This document shows, piece after piece, positions 36,243 through 48,099 of a DNA stretch of 64,000 bases. A program made the position numbers and the translations under genes. Numbering within the stretch: the first letter of the stretch is position 1; the number at the start of each line of letters is the position of its first letter. This DNA comes from Mariannaea sp. PMI_226 (taxonomy: Eukaryota > Ascomycota > Sordariomycetes > Hypocreales > Nectriaceae): assembly GCA_024336345.1 (NCBI GenBank), contig JANFOG010000005.1, positions 806,001-870,000 of the forward strand. Reading direction: 5' to 3'. The notes below the pieces were generated by a model that was not told where the DNA came from, did not search any database, and saw only the letters and a program-made list of their open reading frames with translations.

Positions 36243-39113
36243 AACGATAGTCAACGGGAAGCGAGTGGAGCTTGATTTTCAATGGCCCTGGAGGAGGCCT
36301 ACCTCAGCTATGCCCTGACAGTGTATGAAACCACTTTATCGAGCATATTAGCCCGACGGCAATGGTTATGACCCGAACTCATCCTGGAGGAAGATAACCT
36401 GCGAACTTCTGATCATGAGCAACAGATGCCGTAATTTCGGCTGGAGTGTATCTGCCCCACAGGATCAGAAATCTGTGTTCCTTTCGTGTCGACAAGGCTG
36501 CTTTCTGTCGCCACTGACAATTCAAAACGAGCGTTGGTCAATAATACACTGGTGGCGCATCCGCCAGATACTATTGGCATAAAGTGATTATCGCAATTGA
36601 ATGATAGTCTTCGTCCTACACCACACGTTACAAAAGACAACAATAGCGTCACACGATGATATGTTTATACACATTTCAACCATTAGCGTGTTTGGCTTTT
36701 AAGCCTCGCAGACTATTTTAAATATACTCACAATCCTCACAAGGCAAAACCACCATAGTGTCGGATCTCTCGATCTGACTGATCGGGTTAAACAGATCGA
36801 AAATCGGGTCGCCTACTAAGCGACCAGGGTTTACCAGAAATTAGAACCAACCATGTCTCTAGTCATTACCTCTCACAGGTGATCGGTCTCACGTGCTCGT
36901 TGATTTGCCGATTATCTCAAGATCATGAAAGTCGAACTTACCTGGCCCTCGGCTTCGTCCTGGCAGGTGCCTTTGCCAGGGTGTTAACAACCCCCTTCTG
37001 AAATCTCGTGATCATCACGTCCTCGGCCAACGCATAAAGGAGAGGCCAACAGATGTCAGTCCACATAATAATATTATCACATTGCCAAGTCCTGGCTCTT
37101 TTGCCATTACGACCAGATGGAACTTCCCTTCCTCCCCCCCCGGCTCAACTTCTTAACATAGCAGAATGATGAGAACGGTAATAAGGAAATGGCCATGTAA
37201 CATCGCCTACAATTACAGCATTGAAACAGTCAGCCACGGCTCTGGGCTCCCCTGCTATAGCGGCAACTTCTGCCCGCGTTCCGAGTTGTTTGAAACGAGA
37301 ACTACAAGCATGGGAATGGTTGCCATAGACAGACCAGGCCTGCAAAGGCTGAGTGCATTGAAGACTTTGCTCCAAGTAAAGGTTTTGCTTTTAACCCATA
37401 AGCAGTGAATGAGTGGCTTGCATCCAATTATCTTTCTGACTTCATCTTCAGCTTCACTAGGGGAGGAGAAAAAAAAAAGCAAAAGGAGAGTTATGAGTGC
37501 CAGCGTGGCATGCATCAACAACGGCGTGTGTAGTACGTACTTTGAACGAGGTGCGCTACTTGATCTACCGAGACACATACATAACATTCCTCCGTCAAGC
37601 TTGCCAATAATTGCGGCCCCGATCCTGATTCAGTCAGTCTCTCAAGACACTAACAATCCTTCATGGTCAACTCACTATGCAAGGGCCGATTAGGTCCACG
37701 ACTCCCGAATGTCGACAAAGTGGAGGGATGTCCTACCAGGTTGCCATGTGGAGGAGGAGGTCACGCCAGAATGGCTTGGGGAGATGAGCTGCCAGCACCA
37801 AACCTTACGTATTCGTCTAACACGGTTTATCCTAGTGGTTGGTCTCAAGCTTACATTCAAGATGACCGTCCACAACCGTGATGGAGGTGGGTCAGGAAAC
37901 TTGGTTTTACACTGAAAAGCTGCCTCGTTTCGGGGATGGCGAGGACCTGAGCTTGAAAACCTCTCGGCTTCTGAAGGTGATGCAAATTTCTTTGCGAGGT
38001 TTTTTAGCGTCAGGTCCTGGTCCTGGCACGACTTTGGGCTGTAAGGGCCGCCGGGGAAAGTTGCGAGGAGCCGTCTCCCTCCACTGAATATTGAGCTGAC
38101 ATCCCTGCCAGGTTTTGATTATGGAACTTACCTCACCACTTAGTGCGTTCCAAATGTCCGTTGACCTTCCAGAACTTCCATGGATGGAGGGGGAGCCGCA
38201 CGGGCACACCTTTGGAAGCTCTTATCGGAAGCCAGTTTTGGTTGTTTCTGAATTGCAAAGAAAACCCCACCACCCTGGCAGAACCCCATCCGCCTTCTTT
38301 CTTCTGCATGATACGGGACTGGGCTATAACATGAGACCGGCCTGTCTCTGAGTCAAAAGGCGTAACCTGCACAATGCGGTCTCGGTGTCGAATATGAAGA
38401 CCGGAAAGGGTTCGTGAATCGATGGTGATGCCGATTCGGAATATACCGTTCTGTAGCGGCTGACACCGTTTCATCTCGGAAGTGCCACCTTTGATTGAGC
38501 CTTGCAGAATTCCCTGCTCTGATCCTGCGGCGACCTCGGACGGACAAAGCCGAGCCTGGTCAACCTTTGCAGTGATCGGTGTGTTGCAAAGACCTCCTCG
38601 CCTCGAGCTACTATGGAGCACTATATCCAGTGGTACGTACTTGACGTATGTTCAACCTCGGTGTCTTATATACGACCATGACGCACGAGCATCTATGAGG
38701 TGCGTCCTCCTTAGTAGTCGCCATGCTTCGTAACGACAGCTGCATGCCCTAATAGGCACACGCTCAGTCCCCCTAGAATGGAACAGCGCGTGTCCCTTTA
38801 TGGCCGGGTGTGTCGAAGAACACGGGTGTACGTGTCTTGTTTTGTTGGCCTGTCATCCGTTTCAAGTTTTCTTTTTTTTTTTCCTCTCTTCTATTGACAA
38901 GGACCATCATAGAGGCGCGGCACGGAACGAATTTGATTTTCAACCCACTTGTAGGGTAATATCGACAATTCCTGGCCTCATGTCACGAAAATGCTTTTTT
39001 CTGGTTGTCCGGAACCCTCGTCACTCTCTTGTGTGAGTATACCAGGGCGATGAGACACCACACACATGATTTATTTGTCAAGTGCGCACTGCACTGCGTG
39101 CGGCCAGGCACCA

Positions 39114-39133
39114 CCCCCCCCCCCCCCCCCCCC
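39114..39133. repeat. C20 homopolymer
   Basis: Twenty C in a row followed by CCT-rich sequence, about 0.75 kb upstream of the chitinase start. Confidence 0.9.
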
Positions 39134-39801
39134 TCCCTCCCCTTCTCTCTCCTAATTCACATTTAGCATTATGAAGCACTCCCAAATTATTAGGGTGGCC
39201 CCAGCATCTTGAAGTGGACAAATCATAGCAGTCGACGCGGCTCCGAAGGGGAGCTTTTGCCCATGACCGAATTTGGACTCTTTATGCAGCTCTATCATAT
39301 CCCAACACACCCATAATTGAGAATCTCATCATCCACACAGTAGCCAAGGTACCATGCTGTACTTGACGGCTCCCCGCAATTATGTCATGCATCATGGTTT
39401 TGTTGTACCCTGGACCCTCCGTAATTTTGAAAGACTGATCCCTGCTCCACCACCAGAAACATGCCGGAGGAAGAGCCAGCCAGTTGGCCTCCATAGGACT
39501 AAAGTCAAGGTCCTCCTGTCACCATGCTTCTGCTGCAGGGTGCTGGCTTAGAGAATCCGTATATAGATCACCGAAGCCCAGGACATTCCTCTCATGCAAT
39601 ACTAAAATTCGCCCTGCCACTCTTGTTGACCAAATACCCAGTTGTCCCTTCTGATCGCTCTCTTCCTTGGATCCCTCCAGTTAATGCTTGATGGGTGGAT
39701 GAGGTATGCCGTGTACAAAAGTGCTCATGTCCGCTCTCAACTACAACTACACCAATTGCTTACTGTCATTTTCATTCCGAGCACTTCGATTTCCCTCCTA
39801 G

Positions 39802-39876
39802 CTCTCTAATTGTTCTGATCTCTTCTTCTTTTTCTCTCCTCCTCACTTTCAACACATTCTCTCTTCCACATTCGCT
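39802..39876 (+). promoter_or_regulatory. CT-rich 5' leader/transcription start region of the chitinase gene
   Basis: A run of CTCTTCTTCTTTTTCTCTCC-type sequence ends just before the ATG at 39880. Pyrimidine stretches of this kind mark start regions in filamentous fungi. No TATA box close by. Confidence 0.4.
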
Positions 39877-39879
39877 AAA

Positions 39880-41308
39880 ATGAGTCCTCCGCGCAAGTCA
39901 CGGATCAACAACAATGTTATGTTTACAAATGCCGTGTATTTTCCCAACTTTCGAATATACCAGGGAGATACGCCTGGAATGCTCAATTATAGCTGCATCA
40001 ATCACGTTTATTACGCATATGCCAGCGTATCAGCAGATGGCGGTGTCTTCGTGAGTTTCACTCCACAATTTTCCGACTACCTGCCTAGGTAGGCCAAAGA
40101 TCTATTCGCAATAGGCTCAGATCGACATGGCAAGATTTGTCAACGCTAACTCGGGTTCACTTTCCTTAGCTGAGCGATGAGTGGGCAGATGCTGGAGCTC
40201 CTGTGGATGGCGTCCAAGGCGGGCTGGGTTCCCTGATGCACCTCAAGCAGAAGCATCCTCATCTCCGGGTTGTACTTTCTATCGGAGGAGGCAACTCTGC
40301 AGAGATATACCCCATTGTAGCATCAAACACACTGCTGCGAGATAACTTTGCCCGGTCGGCCCATGGGCTTGTTGAGGCATCAGGCCTGGATGGAATTGAC
40401 AGTGAGTGGCTGCTGTGCAAGACAAAATTCCTGTTTGTGGGTAGTATCTAAACTGACAACTCAAAAAAGTTGCGTGGGAGTATCCCTGTGATGCTAAAAC
40501 AGGATACGACTTTCTCGCTCTTCTGGCTGCCGTCCGGATTCATATGCCTGAGGATCATTACGTGCTCACTGCTGCCCTGCCAGCAACCAAGTCCGTTTTG
40601 CAGTTTATCGATTTGGCAGGCATATCCGAGTATCTGGACTTTGTGAACCTGATGGCGTACGATTTTTTCGGGGACTGGACACCCAAGAGCGGCCACCATG
40701 CCCAGCTCTACGCCGTGAACAAAGATGAGACATCCGGGTCCTCGGGGGTATCGTACCTTACATCCCACGGCCTCCCAGCTCACAAAATTCTCCTCGGCAT
40801 CCCGACGTATGGACGGAGTTTCCTCAATGCCGCCGGGCCGGGCCACAAATTTCGCGGCGGCGGCGGCCAGGACGGGACCTTTGAGTACAACCAGCTTCCT
40901 CGCAAAGGATGCAAAGAAGTGGTCGACAAGCGCCACGTCGCGGCGCAGTGCGTGGGAGCCGATGGTGGTTTCGTTACATATGACAACCAGGACACCGTCA
41001 AAATCAAGGCTGGTTTCTGTAAACAGAAGTCCCTAGGAGTAAGTGATATGCAGTTGGTTCTTGTCATGGGATTTTGGGGGGATGGTGTGGCCCAGCCTCC
41101 TTGAGGAGACAATGAAGCTGGCTCAACTATACACTCCTGATTTCTTTTCTCCACCCACGCGTCAAGATGCAAGGTGTTTGCGTTATTCCCAACTTGGTTT
41201 GCTGACGAACTACCATAGGGCCTTTTTTATTGGAATGCACCAGCAGACTCCAAAGATAAGTCGAGAAGCTTGATTGCGGCTGGATTCCGCGCGCTGCACT
41301 CTTCCTAA
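39880..41308 (+). CDS. GH18 chitinase without signal peptide, substituted catalytic motif
   Basis: Exons 39880..40050, 40170..40401, 40470..41038 and 41219..41308; introns of 119, 68 and 180 nt. The product is 353 residues. The TIM-barrel is recognised by NAVYFPNFRIYQ at the N-terminus, VVLSIGGGNSAE (SxGG strand), NLMAYDFFGDW, ILLGIPTYGRSF and a C-terminal GLFYWNAPAD. The catalytic DxxDxDxE motif spans the second intron and reads D131-G-I-D134-I-A136-W-E138. The acid Glu138 is kept, but the Asp next to it is Ala, which should lower or abolish activity. There is no signal peptide (start MSPPRKSRINN), so it is intracellular or exported unconventionally. It resembles fungal group A chitinases of about 42 kDa without a chitin-binding module. 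The 180-nt last intron is longer than is usual in this window but restores the family end exactly. Confidence 0.9.
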
Positions 41309-43206
41309 ATACGACAGCGATAACATAGCATGACTTGTCACCAATTTTGTCGTCTATTGTTTTTATACATTGCGAATCATATGGCCAAGACTTGTGGCCT
41401 CCAGGTTGCGAAAGGGGGAACACAAAAAAAAAGGAGACTACTAGATGGGTACAGGCATGGCGTTTCTTCTTTGGGCCCAATGATGTGAGAGGTCAGCATT
41501 TCTCGGCGTTGATTTGTTTATTTCTTATTTTTTGATGTCTTCTCCTCGGTTGGGTCTTTCTTTGGCTGGTTGGATGGAAAGGATTCCTCCCGCTGTGATG
41601 TAACAGCATCAGCCCCGGGATACGCGGCGGGTATCCGCTTGATGAATGGGAAAAAGGGCAAAAAGGTAAAAAAGGCAAAGGGGATATTAAAATGTTTCTC
41701 TCTCATCTCAGTTTTGTTTTATTGGCTTTCCTTTCCTTCTCTCTTTCTTTCTTGCTTTTTCTTTTCTTTCATTTTGTTTTAGATTTCGAATACTCAATAG
41801 ACGGGACCGGCGTTTATATGGCTGTAAAGGAACCTTCAAATCGGCTTCGTTGGAGTGTCATCTGGGGGTAATTCGGAGGCAGGCTTGCCCTCATTGATTG
41901 TAACTATACCTTACAGACTCTCATTTTTCTTCTTTCTTTTCTTTTTACTTACGCCTTAGGCTATGCTTAAGTCTGCATCCTATTTTGATCCCACCTTTTC
42001 TATGAAACCTTTACCCACCATCTCGATGCATTGGTTGGTGGGCGAGACTCACCTGCCTGGCTTTCGCCATGACATTGCATCACTAGGTCCAGTTGTGGCG
42101 CGGGACATGATGGACGACCGGCGTAGGCCACAGACCGGCCGCCGTGCCCTAGGCAGTCGGCCTGCACAGCAGCCCGTTCCCCTCCAATCCCGAACGACAA
42201 TGCACCGGGACTGTGATGGCTCCCGTGGTTGGTGATATCGGATGGGTTGTCGCGGTAGCCTGCGTTAGATCGGCCACCCGCAGCAAAAACAAAGCTGGCA
42301 CTTTGGTTGGATATGCTTGCGGCAGAGGAGCGCTCTAACGTCGTATTGATACACCGTCTTATGAAATTGCATGTCGTCTTCCGGTGACTAGGCTGCAGCG
42401 CGGCCCCCCCTCCCCCCCTTCCTTGCTTCCCCCCACGAGAAACACATGCAAGGTGACAGCCCAGGGCGAAACGGATTTGGTTGATCGATCCTCTAGCCCA
42501 CTTGCTGTCTGCCTTTCCTTTCCAAGTTGGGACTCCCGGTGGCCGGCTGCTGAATGGGTGGAGTCCGGGGCGCGCGACAGTGGCTTCGGCATTCCTTCAG
42601 AAAGTCCAACTAAAGACTGCAGGATGACTTCCTGGTGATCTCGTTGTTACTGTGCCTTTCTAATCTGCTGATTTGAAGTTTGTAACGGCCGGTACTTGCA
42701 AGTACTGTTCGCACAGTACCTCACAAAAATTGAAACTAATTGTGGGTATTTACTGTATGTAACTACCATCCTGGTTAGAATGCTCGATGCAGCTGAAGCA
42801 TGGCTCCGAAGAGAGAGAGAGATTCATGATTGAATTGAGATGATTTGATGGATGACAAGGCCCTGAAGCTGAAGCTGTCACATGTCTGGTCACGATACAA
42901 GCATCTTCCATAACAGGCATGAAGGCTGCATGGAGCATGGAGTACCGGCTCCACGTGGCGATAAGATAAGACCCAGGCTTCTTCCGTCATCTCTACTTTG
43001 ACCTACAGCCGGAGCTCTCCAGAAAGTAAATACACAACCATCTCATTTCATCAAGAAGCTTCATAGTTCCATCAGATTACTACAGTACAGGCGATTCAAC
43101 TTCAGCTTTGGGAATAGTCGTCGTTCCCCCTCGAAAATGCTCTCGGAGCGGCAATTGTCGCCTCCCTCAGTCCGCGTCACCTGCCCATCCATTGCGCTCC
43201 ATCACG
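41309..43206. other. Intergenic between chitinase and the polyQ protein gene
   Basis: About 1.9 kb with CT/T-rich stretches (41700-41780, 41920-41950). Short frames only; nothing recognised. It contains the chitinase 3' region and the promoter of the downstream gene. Confidence 0.6.
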
Positions 43207-43929
43207 ATGCCCGGAACCGATCGGGAGCCATCTCCGCCTACGGTGGCCACAGAGCCATCATCGGAGCTTCTCCATCAAGATGACAATACCCCAGAGGAGG
43301 CTCTGCCGTCAGAGCGGTTGCCACCATTCGAGCCGATCTTTACCCTCCTGACAAACACCACAACCAACACGACCATCCACCCGCAGATCCACTACATCTT
43401 CTCTGATGACGACCCTTCCATCCTCGCCGCAGCTGCAGCAGCAGACCCGACTTCACACCGCGCACTCGTCGTGGACCTTGAGCCTGGGTCTGAGGGCAGC
43501 TCGAACCGATGGTCCGTATCGTGGGCCTCCAGCTTGAGCCCAGACTTTGCCGTGACAGGGTCCAGCATTACCCTGCAGCAAAGCGAGAGCTTCGAGGAAG
43601 CGGGTGACGACGATCGCCGGGGCGGAGGCTCACTCATGCTTCGCGTCAACGGTATCGAGCGAGAACCTGTAGAGATGCGACCTGACAGCCTGCCTAATTC
43701 CGGATCCGGCGCTTTAAATCGCGAGGATGTAGAGGGTCTAGCTGAGGACTTCAGGCGGAGGATGGGAGTTCTGAAGAAGGTTGTGGATGAGGGAGAGAAG
43801 AGACGGAACCTGTTGCAGCAACAGCAACAGCAACAGCAGGTTGAAGAAGATGATGTGGCTGTGGAGGGCGATGACGAGAGTGAGAAAGAGAAGGATCAGG
43901 ATGAGGTAGCAACCAAGACGGACGATTGA
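43207..43929 (+). CDS. Acidic low-complexity protein with polyQ tract, unknown function
   Basis: Single exon, 240 residues from the ATG at 43207 (MPGTDREPSPP). An in-frame upstream ATG at 43108 would add 33 basic residues and looks like leader. The N-terminal third is Pro/Ser/Glu-rich. The middle has a compact part with FEPIFTLLTNTTTNTTIHPQ and HYIFSDDDPSIL, followed by alanine-rich and acidic stretches. A predicted helix (EDFRRRMGVLKKVVDEGEKRR) leads into a glutamine run of about eight residues coded by CAG/CAA. The tail is strongly acidic. I do not recognise the family. The codon pattern and long open frame support a real gene. It could be a nuclear regulator or scaffold, but this is only suggested by composition. 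Confidence 0.65.
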   Translation: MPGTDREPSPPTVATEPSSELLHQDDNTPEEALPSERLPPFEPIFTLLTNTTTNTTIHPQIHYIFSDDDPSILAAAAAADPTSHRALVVDLEPGSEGSSNRWSVSWASSLSPDFAVTGSSITLQQSESFEEAGDDDRRGGGSLMLRVNGIEREPVEMRPDSLPNSGSGALNREDVEGLAEDFRRRMGVLKKVVDEGEKRRNLLQQQQQQQQVEEDDVAVEGDDESEKEKDQDEVATKTDD

Positions 43930-45081
43930 GGCTGGTAAAATATCTTTTGAAACCAGCATTACACTCCCTCCACTCGAAAGGCAACAATTTCCAGAGCCTG
44001 CTCTCTACTCTTGACTGGTAAGCCTGATCTTTGGAGATATTCCTGAAAAAGCAATGGTGATATGCGGTGACTTACACCGCAACCCAAGGCTTTTTTTCTC
44101 CCATATTTCTTCCTTAACCACGCGGCAAATGAACTTTTCTTGGGGCGACGACGACATATATGTGACTCGAAACAGGTGAGCCAGGCACTTGAAAGATTAT
44201 GAACGCAATTTTAGCGTCGGACAAGCTCGGCGTATATTGGTCTGTTTTGTCTTTTGACTCTTCATTTTCTGCATGGTGGAATTGGGTTTTGGGCACTTAT
44301 ATCTCGTCAAAGTTTTGAATCCATCTTTGCTTAATTCTTTACCACATCATTTGTGTATATAACTTTGTGGTTCTCCTCTCAAGTATTAGACATATAAACG
44401 GTCTGTATATCACAGGTTGAGGGTTTTTTTTTTCGAATAGATAATTATTTGTTTGGCTTGTGTTCCTTGTTTGACGGCCAAGACAGCATTAAATTGCCAA
44501 GTCCAGTGTAAAGATTATAGACTTGAGACAAGAAGGGAAAACTCTCACGACTTGACAGCCAAGAGGCGAAAGTAGAATATGTGATTAAAACTCATACTAT
44601 AAACGCCCCTAACTGATGCAATGAACAGGAACACCTCCAGAAGCGGAATATCGAGTTAAAGTGAAAGCCCCCCCTTGTTGTCTCCCGGCAGTATAGAGTA
44701 AAAAAAAAAAAAAGGTAAAAAGAAAACCAAGCAGCAGTTGAGGCTATGGCAGAGCGGCAGCACGCGAGCGAGATATAATCCAGGCAACGATAAGCAACAG
44801 ACAAAATAAAGAAGAAATCAAACGAAAAAGCGATTGGCTGCGGTTGCCCACGCGGTCCACCTCCCCAACATGTATCCCTTTTCCCCCTTGTTTTTCGTAT
44901 GTCAAGGGGTTCCAACACTTTTCTACCTCCTAGCTCAAGCCCTCCAACCCTCTCTCCCGGCATACGCTATCCCAAACAAAGAAAAACCACATGGCCATGG
45001 CTGATGTTGATTTATGTCGGAGGATTTAGTTCTCGGAAAGTCATTTCGAGACCAATTTTTGTTTTGACTAGAATGGGCTTT
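43930..45081. other. Intergenic between convergent polyQ protein and sso1 genes
   Basis: About 1.15 kb of AT-rich 3' sequence with an A run at 44700. No gene is seen. Confidence 0.6.
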
Positions 45082-46579
45082 TTACGGCCGCGCTTGCTGA
45101 GGGAGATTCAATCGCCCACGGGCGAACCTGGTGAGAGATAGGGCTGGAATCGTCTCGTCACGGGCAGTGATCTTCTTCATCACCTCCAACGTGTTGATAG
45201 TAAGACTTCTCTTCTTGTTGTTGTTTCCTCGAACAACGAAGATGTAAATAAGGACGATAATGACGATAACGACAACAATGGCAACTAAATCGGGGTCAGA
45301 AGCTGTAATGAGATTAAAAGAAATCATGATGGGCGACATACCGCAGATACCCAGGCAGATCCACTTCTTCTTGCGAGTCTTGCGGGCGGTGTTAACGGCG
45401 ACGCCAATCTCCTCGTTACCCTTGTCAAGGTTGTCCACGACCTCCTCGCCCTTCTGCTCAATCTGCATAACAGTGGCCTCCTGCTGAACAACGAGGGTAT
45501 CCATGTCCTGGAACAGCTGAGCCAGCTCCACCATCTGCTGCTCAATCTTCACGAGAGCGGCATGTCGGTCCTGGACAGCACTGAGGGCAGCACGGGCGCG
45601 GCCCTGTCGGTCGCTCTGCATAAGAGCCTGGCTGAAGACCTGGCCATTAGAGGTGTCCTCGACAGCAGCACGAACTTCATCCTCAGTTGCGTCGGGGCGA
45701 ACAATGCGGTACTGGCGTGCCATCTGATCCTGGGTGCGCTTGCGGAACTGAGATTCGACTTGCTGGTACTGGGTGATCGCACCCTTCAGGCGGCGGTCGA
45801 CACGGCTGACTTGGGGCTTGTTCTTGGCGCTGTTAGATTCGGGGTTCGACTTGATCATGCGCACACGCTCGGTTAGGCTGCGGTAGAGAGCCATGGTATC
45901 GGAGGAGAGGGCATCTAGTTGGCGGTTGGCCTGGCTGGTGGACGAACTATCGGCGTCATCGAGAGTTCGCTGCTGGGTCATGCGAAGTTGCTCAAGGTTC
46001 TGCTCGACAGTGTCAATGCCGCGGTCGATATCACGGCACTCGTTCAGGATAGCATTAGGGTCGTGCTCGCCGCCCATGTCGCCAGCGTTGTGAGTAAGGG
46101 GGGCCATCTCATGAGAGCCTCGTAAATGTCAGTAAACTCTCAATTCCTCCAGAGCAAAGACGAAACTAAATGCCAATTCTCACCTGGGCCGTAGTTCTGA
46201 GAGTTGTAACCTTGGGAGTTGTATCCGCCATAGCTGGTATCCCGCTGGTCGTAGGGGTTCTGTCCACCGTATCTGCGACGATCCAAGTTAGTCAGGGGGT
46301 TTCTGAGTCGCGTTTCGGAACGCGACATCTGACAGGAGGCAAAACTAACCCGTACTATTGAGATGCTGTTAGCAAAAACTCGTCTTGAGAGAAGGGTTGG
46401 ATTGTAGTCAAGGAGACAGTGTGATATGCGAGGAACAGAGAGGCAGAGGGCGGTCGATGTGTTAAGGATATGGCTTGTGGCTGGTTTGGGAAGGGAAGCC
46501 AAGCCATCCAACAGGTGATACTCAACTGTGTGACGACTGGGGAGGTACAGAAAGAGAATGGATAAGGACTAACACTCAT
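45082..46579 (-). CDS. sso1: Plasma-membrane Qa-SNARE, syntaxin Sso1/Sso2 type
   Basis: Predicted exons: 46579..46574, 46354..46350, 46272..46184, 46118..45342 and 45284..45082. Exon 2 is only 5 nt (TACGG); it makes the start MSYGYGGQNPYDQRDTS in frame. Exon 4 joins as NYGPGSHEMAPL. The last intron (45341..45285, 57 nt) is stop-free and a multiple of three; its removal gives a clean membrane anchor, WICLGICVAIVVVIVIIVLI. Length is 359 residues in this model. An Habc helical region covers about residues 45-165. The SNARE motif lies between 215 and 280, including VKIEQQMVELAQLFQDMDTL and the central layer region. It should pair with Sec9 and Snc1 to fuse secretory vesicles at hyphal tips. The 49-residue tail after the anchor is unusually long; a further intron could shorten it. 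Confidence 0.92.
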
Positions 46580-48066
46580 CTTGGGCAACTAATTAGGTAG
46601 AGTCTTATAGAGAAAGAGAGGTCGAGTATCGTGAGAAGTTGTCCAACGGCCAAGAAATAACAATTTGACCTTGTCTGTCAGAAAGATCGAAGCTTTGATG
46701 TGGCTTCGAGTTCTAGTATCGTATTCGTCTCGGATTAGGGGGAGCCTCGTTGGACCTAAAGGGGGGAATTTCTCGTCGCACAGCAAGGAGAAAGAGACGA
46801 GGACGTAGGCAGCGAATGTCGAGGTAGAGGTAGGTGGGGGTGTAAAAGTGAAGTTTTAGAGGAGGGAGAGGGAGAAGAAGAGTAAGCTGAGTGAAGGAGA
46901 AAATGAGAGAGACGAAGACGAAAAGAGACGGGAAGGGGATCAACATGAACAGCCTCCAGACTCCAGACGAGTGAGAACTAGCGTCCACGACTGGGTTGCA
47001 AGGCGCTGCCACTGGGCGGGAAAGTGGCGGCTGGGTACGGGACTGGTACCTGGATTGCCCAGTGGAGGTTTCACACAGACAGCCTGTCCAGTGTGCTTGC
47101 GGGCAATGGCAGGGTTGGTGTCGCACTCATTATAGTGGCTGCAGCAACCCGGTCGGGCTACTGAGGGTAGAGAACCGGGCGCGCTGGGCACCATCCTGCA
47201 GAACACCTCAGGTTGAAGAAAAGTACCAGGCAAGTACACCGTCTGGCACCCCCTTGTCGAGGTGTCGCTAAATTCATTCGTCCTGGCTTTCGCAATCTCG
47301 CAAAACCCCAACCCTATTTCTCTACCAAGCTTGCCAGATCAGCATCAGTACTGTAAGAGTCGGCCAGACTCAGCAGCACCCCTGAAATGGGATTTGGACC
47401 CCAAAATTTCCCATTGAGCGACTGGCTGTCTGTGTGTCTGTGTGTCTGTGGATGGACAACCCGTTGCGTTGCCCACACTCCCGTCCTATTGACGACCCTC
47501 CATACGGAGCCCATCCATCCATATACCTGCATGGTAGCCGTCACATATTAATTATTGGGTAAGGCAGGTAGCAATCAATAATTCATATGTAATTCAATTG
47601 TCATCATCCGCCCATGCTTGCCCGTCCCTGAATGAAGCAATTCGTCGACGCATTTCAGCCCTGCCCTCTTCTTCTCGTCACAAGACCCTCATCCTCCCTA
47701 AACCTTCATGAGCTCGACTACGTACGGGGTACAAGAAGAATCGGCGCTATATTTTTTCAAAATGTTCAAATCAAACGTGCGACAGCTCCAGCTCCAGCCA
47801 CTGACCTACGTACTTGCCCTACTGCGGCCATTTAGGTCTGCTAAAAAAAGCCACTGGGGCTCCATCAAGCTTGGGGGGAGAGGCGAATCAATCATGGGCT
47901 TGCCGGTACTTTGTACGAGGTACGATAGGACTTCATGCCAAGTATCTTAGTGCTGGAGCGGTCTTGTCGCGGTCCTCACCTGGGCCAATCAAGACCTATG
48001 GCTCCGCTAGTTTTCAGTCCACGTTTCATCAGGGTCCTTGCAGCTCTCAGTTCCGTCAAGTTGCTG

Positions 48067-48099
<33 letters not shown>

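Larger units (their letters stand above)
34376..39879. other. Long intergenic region (5.5 kb) between yth1 and chitinase
   Basis: No gene can be supported. Pyrimidine (35665-35697) and purine (36219-36242) GGGA-type tracts lie about 550 bp apart. A C20 run is at 39114-39133. A 163-codon minus frame (38621..38133) and smaller frames nearby look partly protein-like but match nothing I know; they may be a decayed or lineage-specific gene. Confidence 0.5.
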
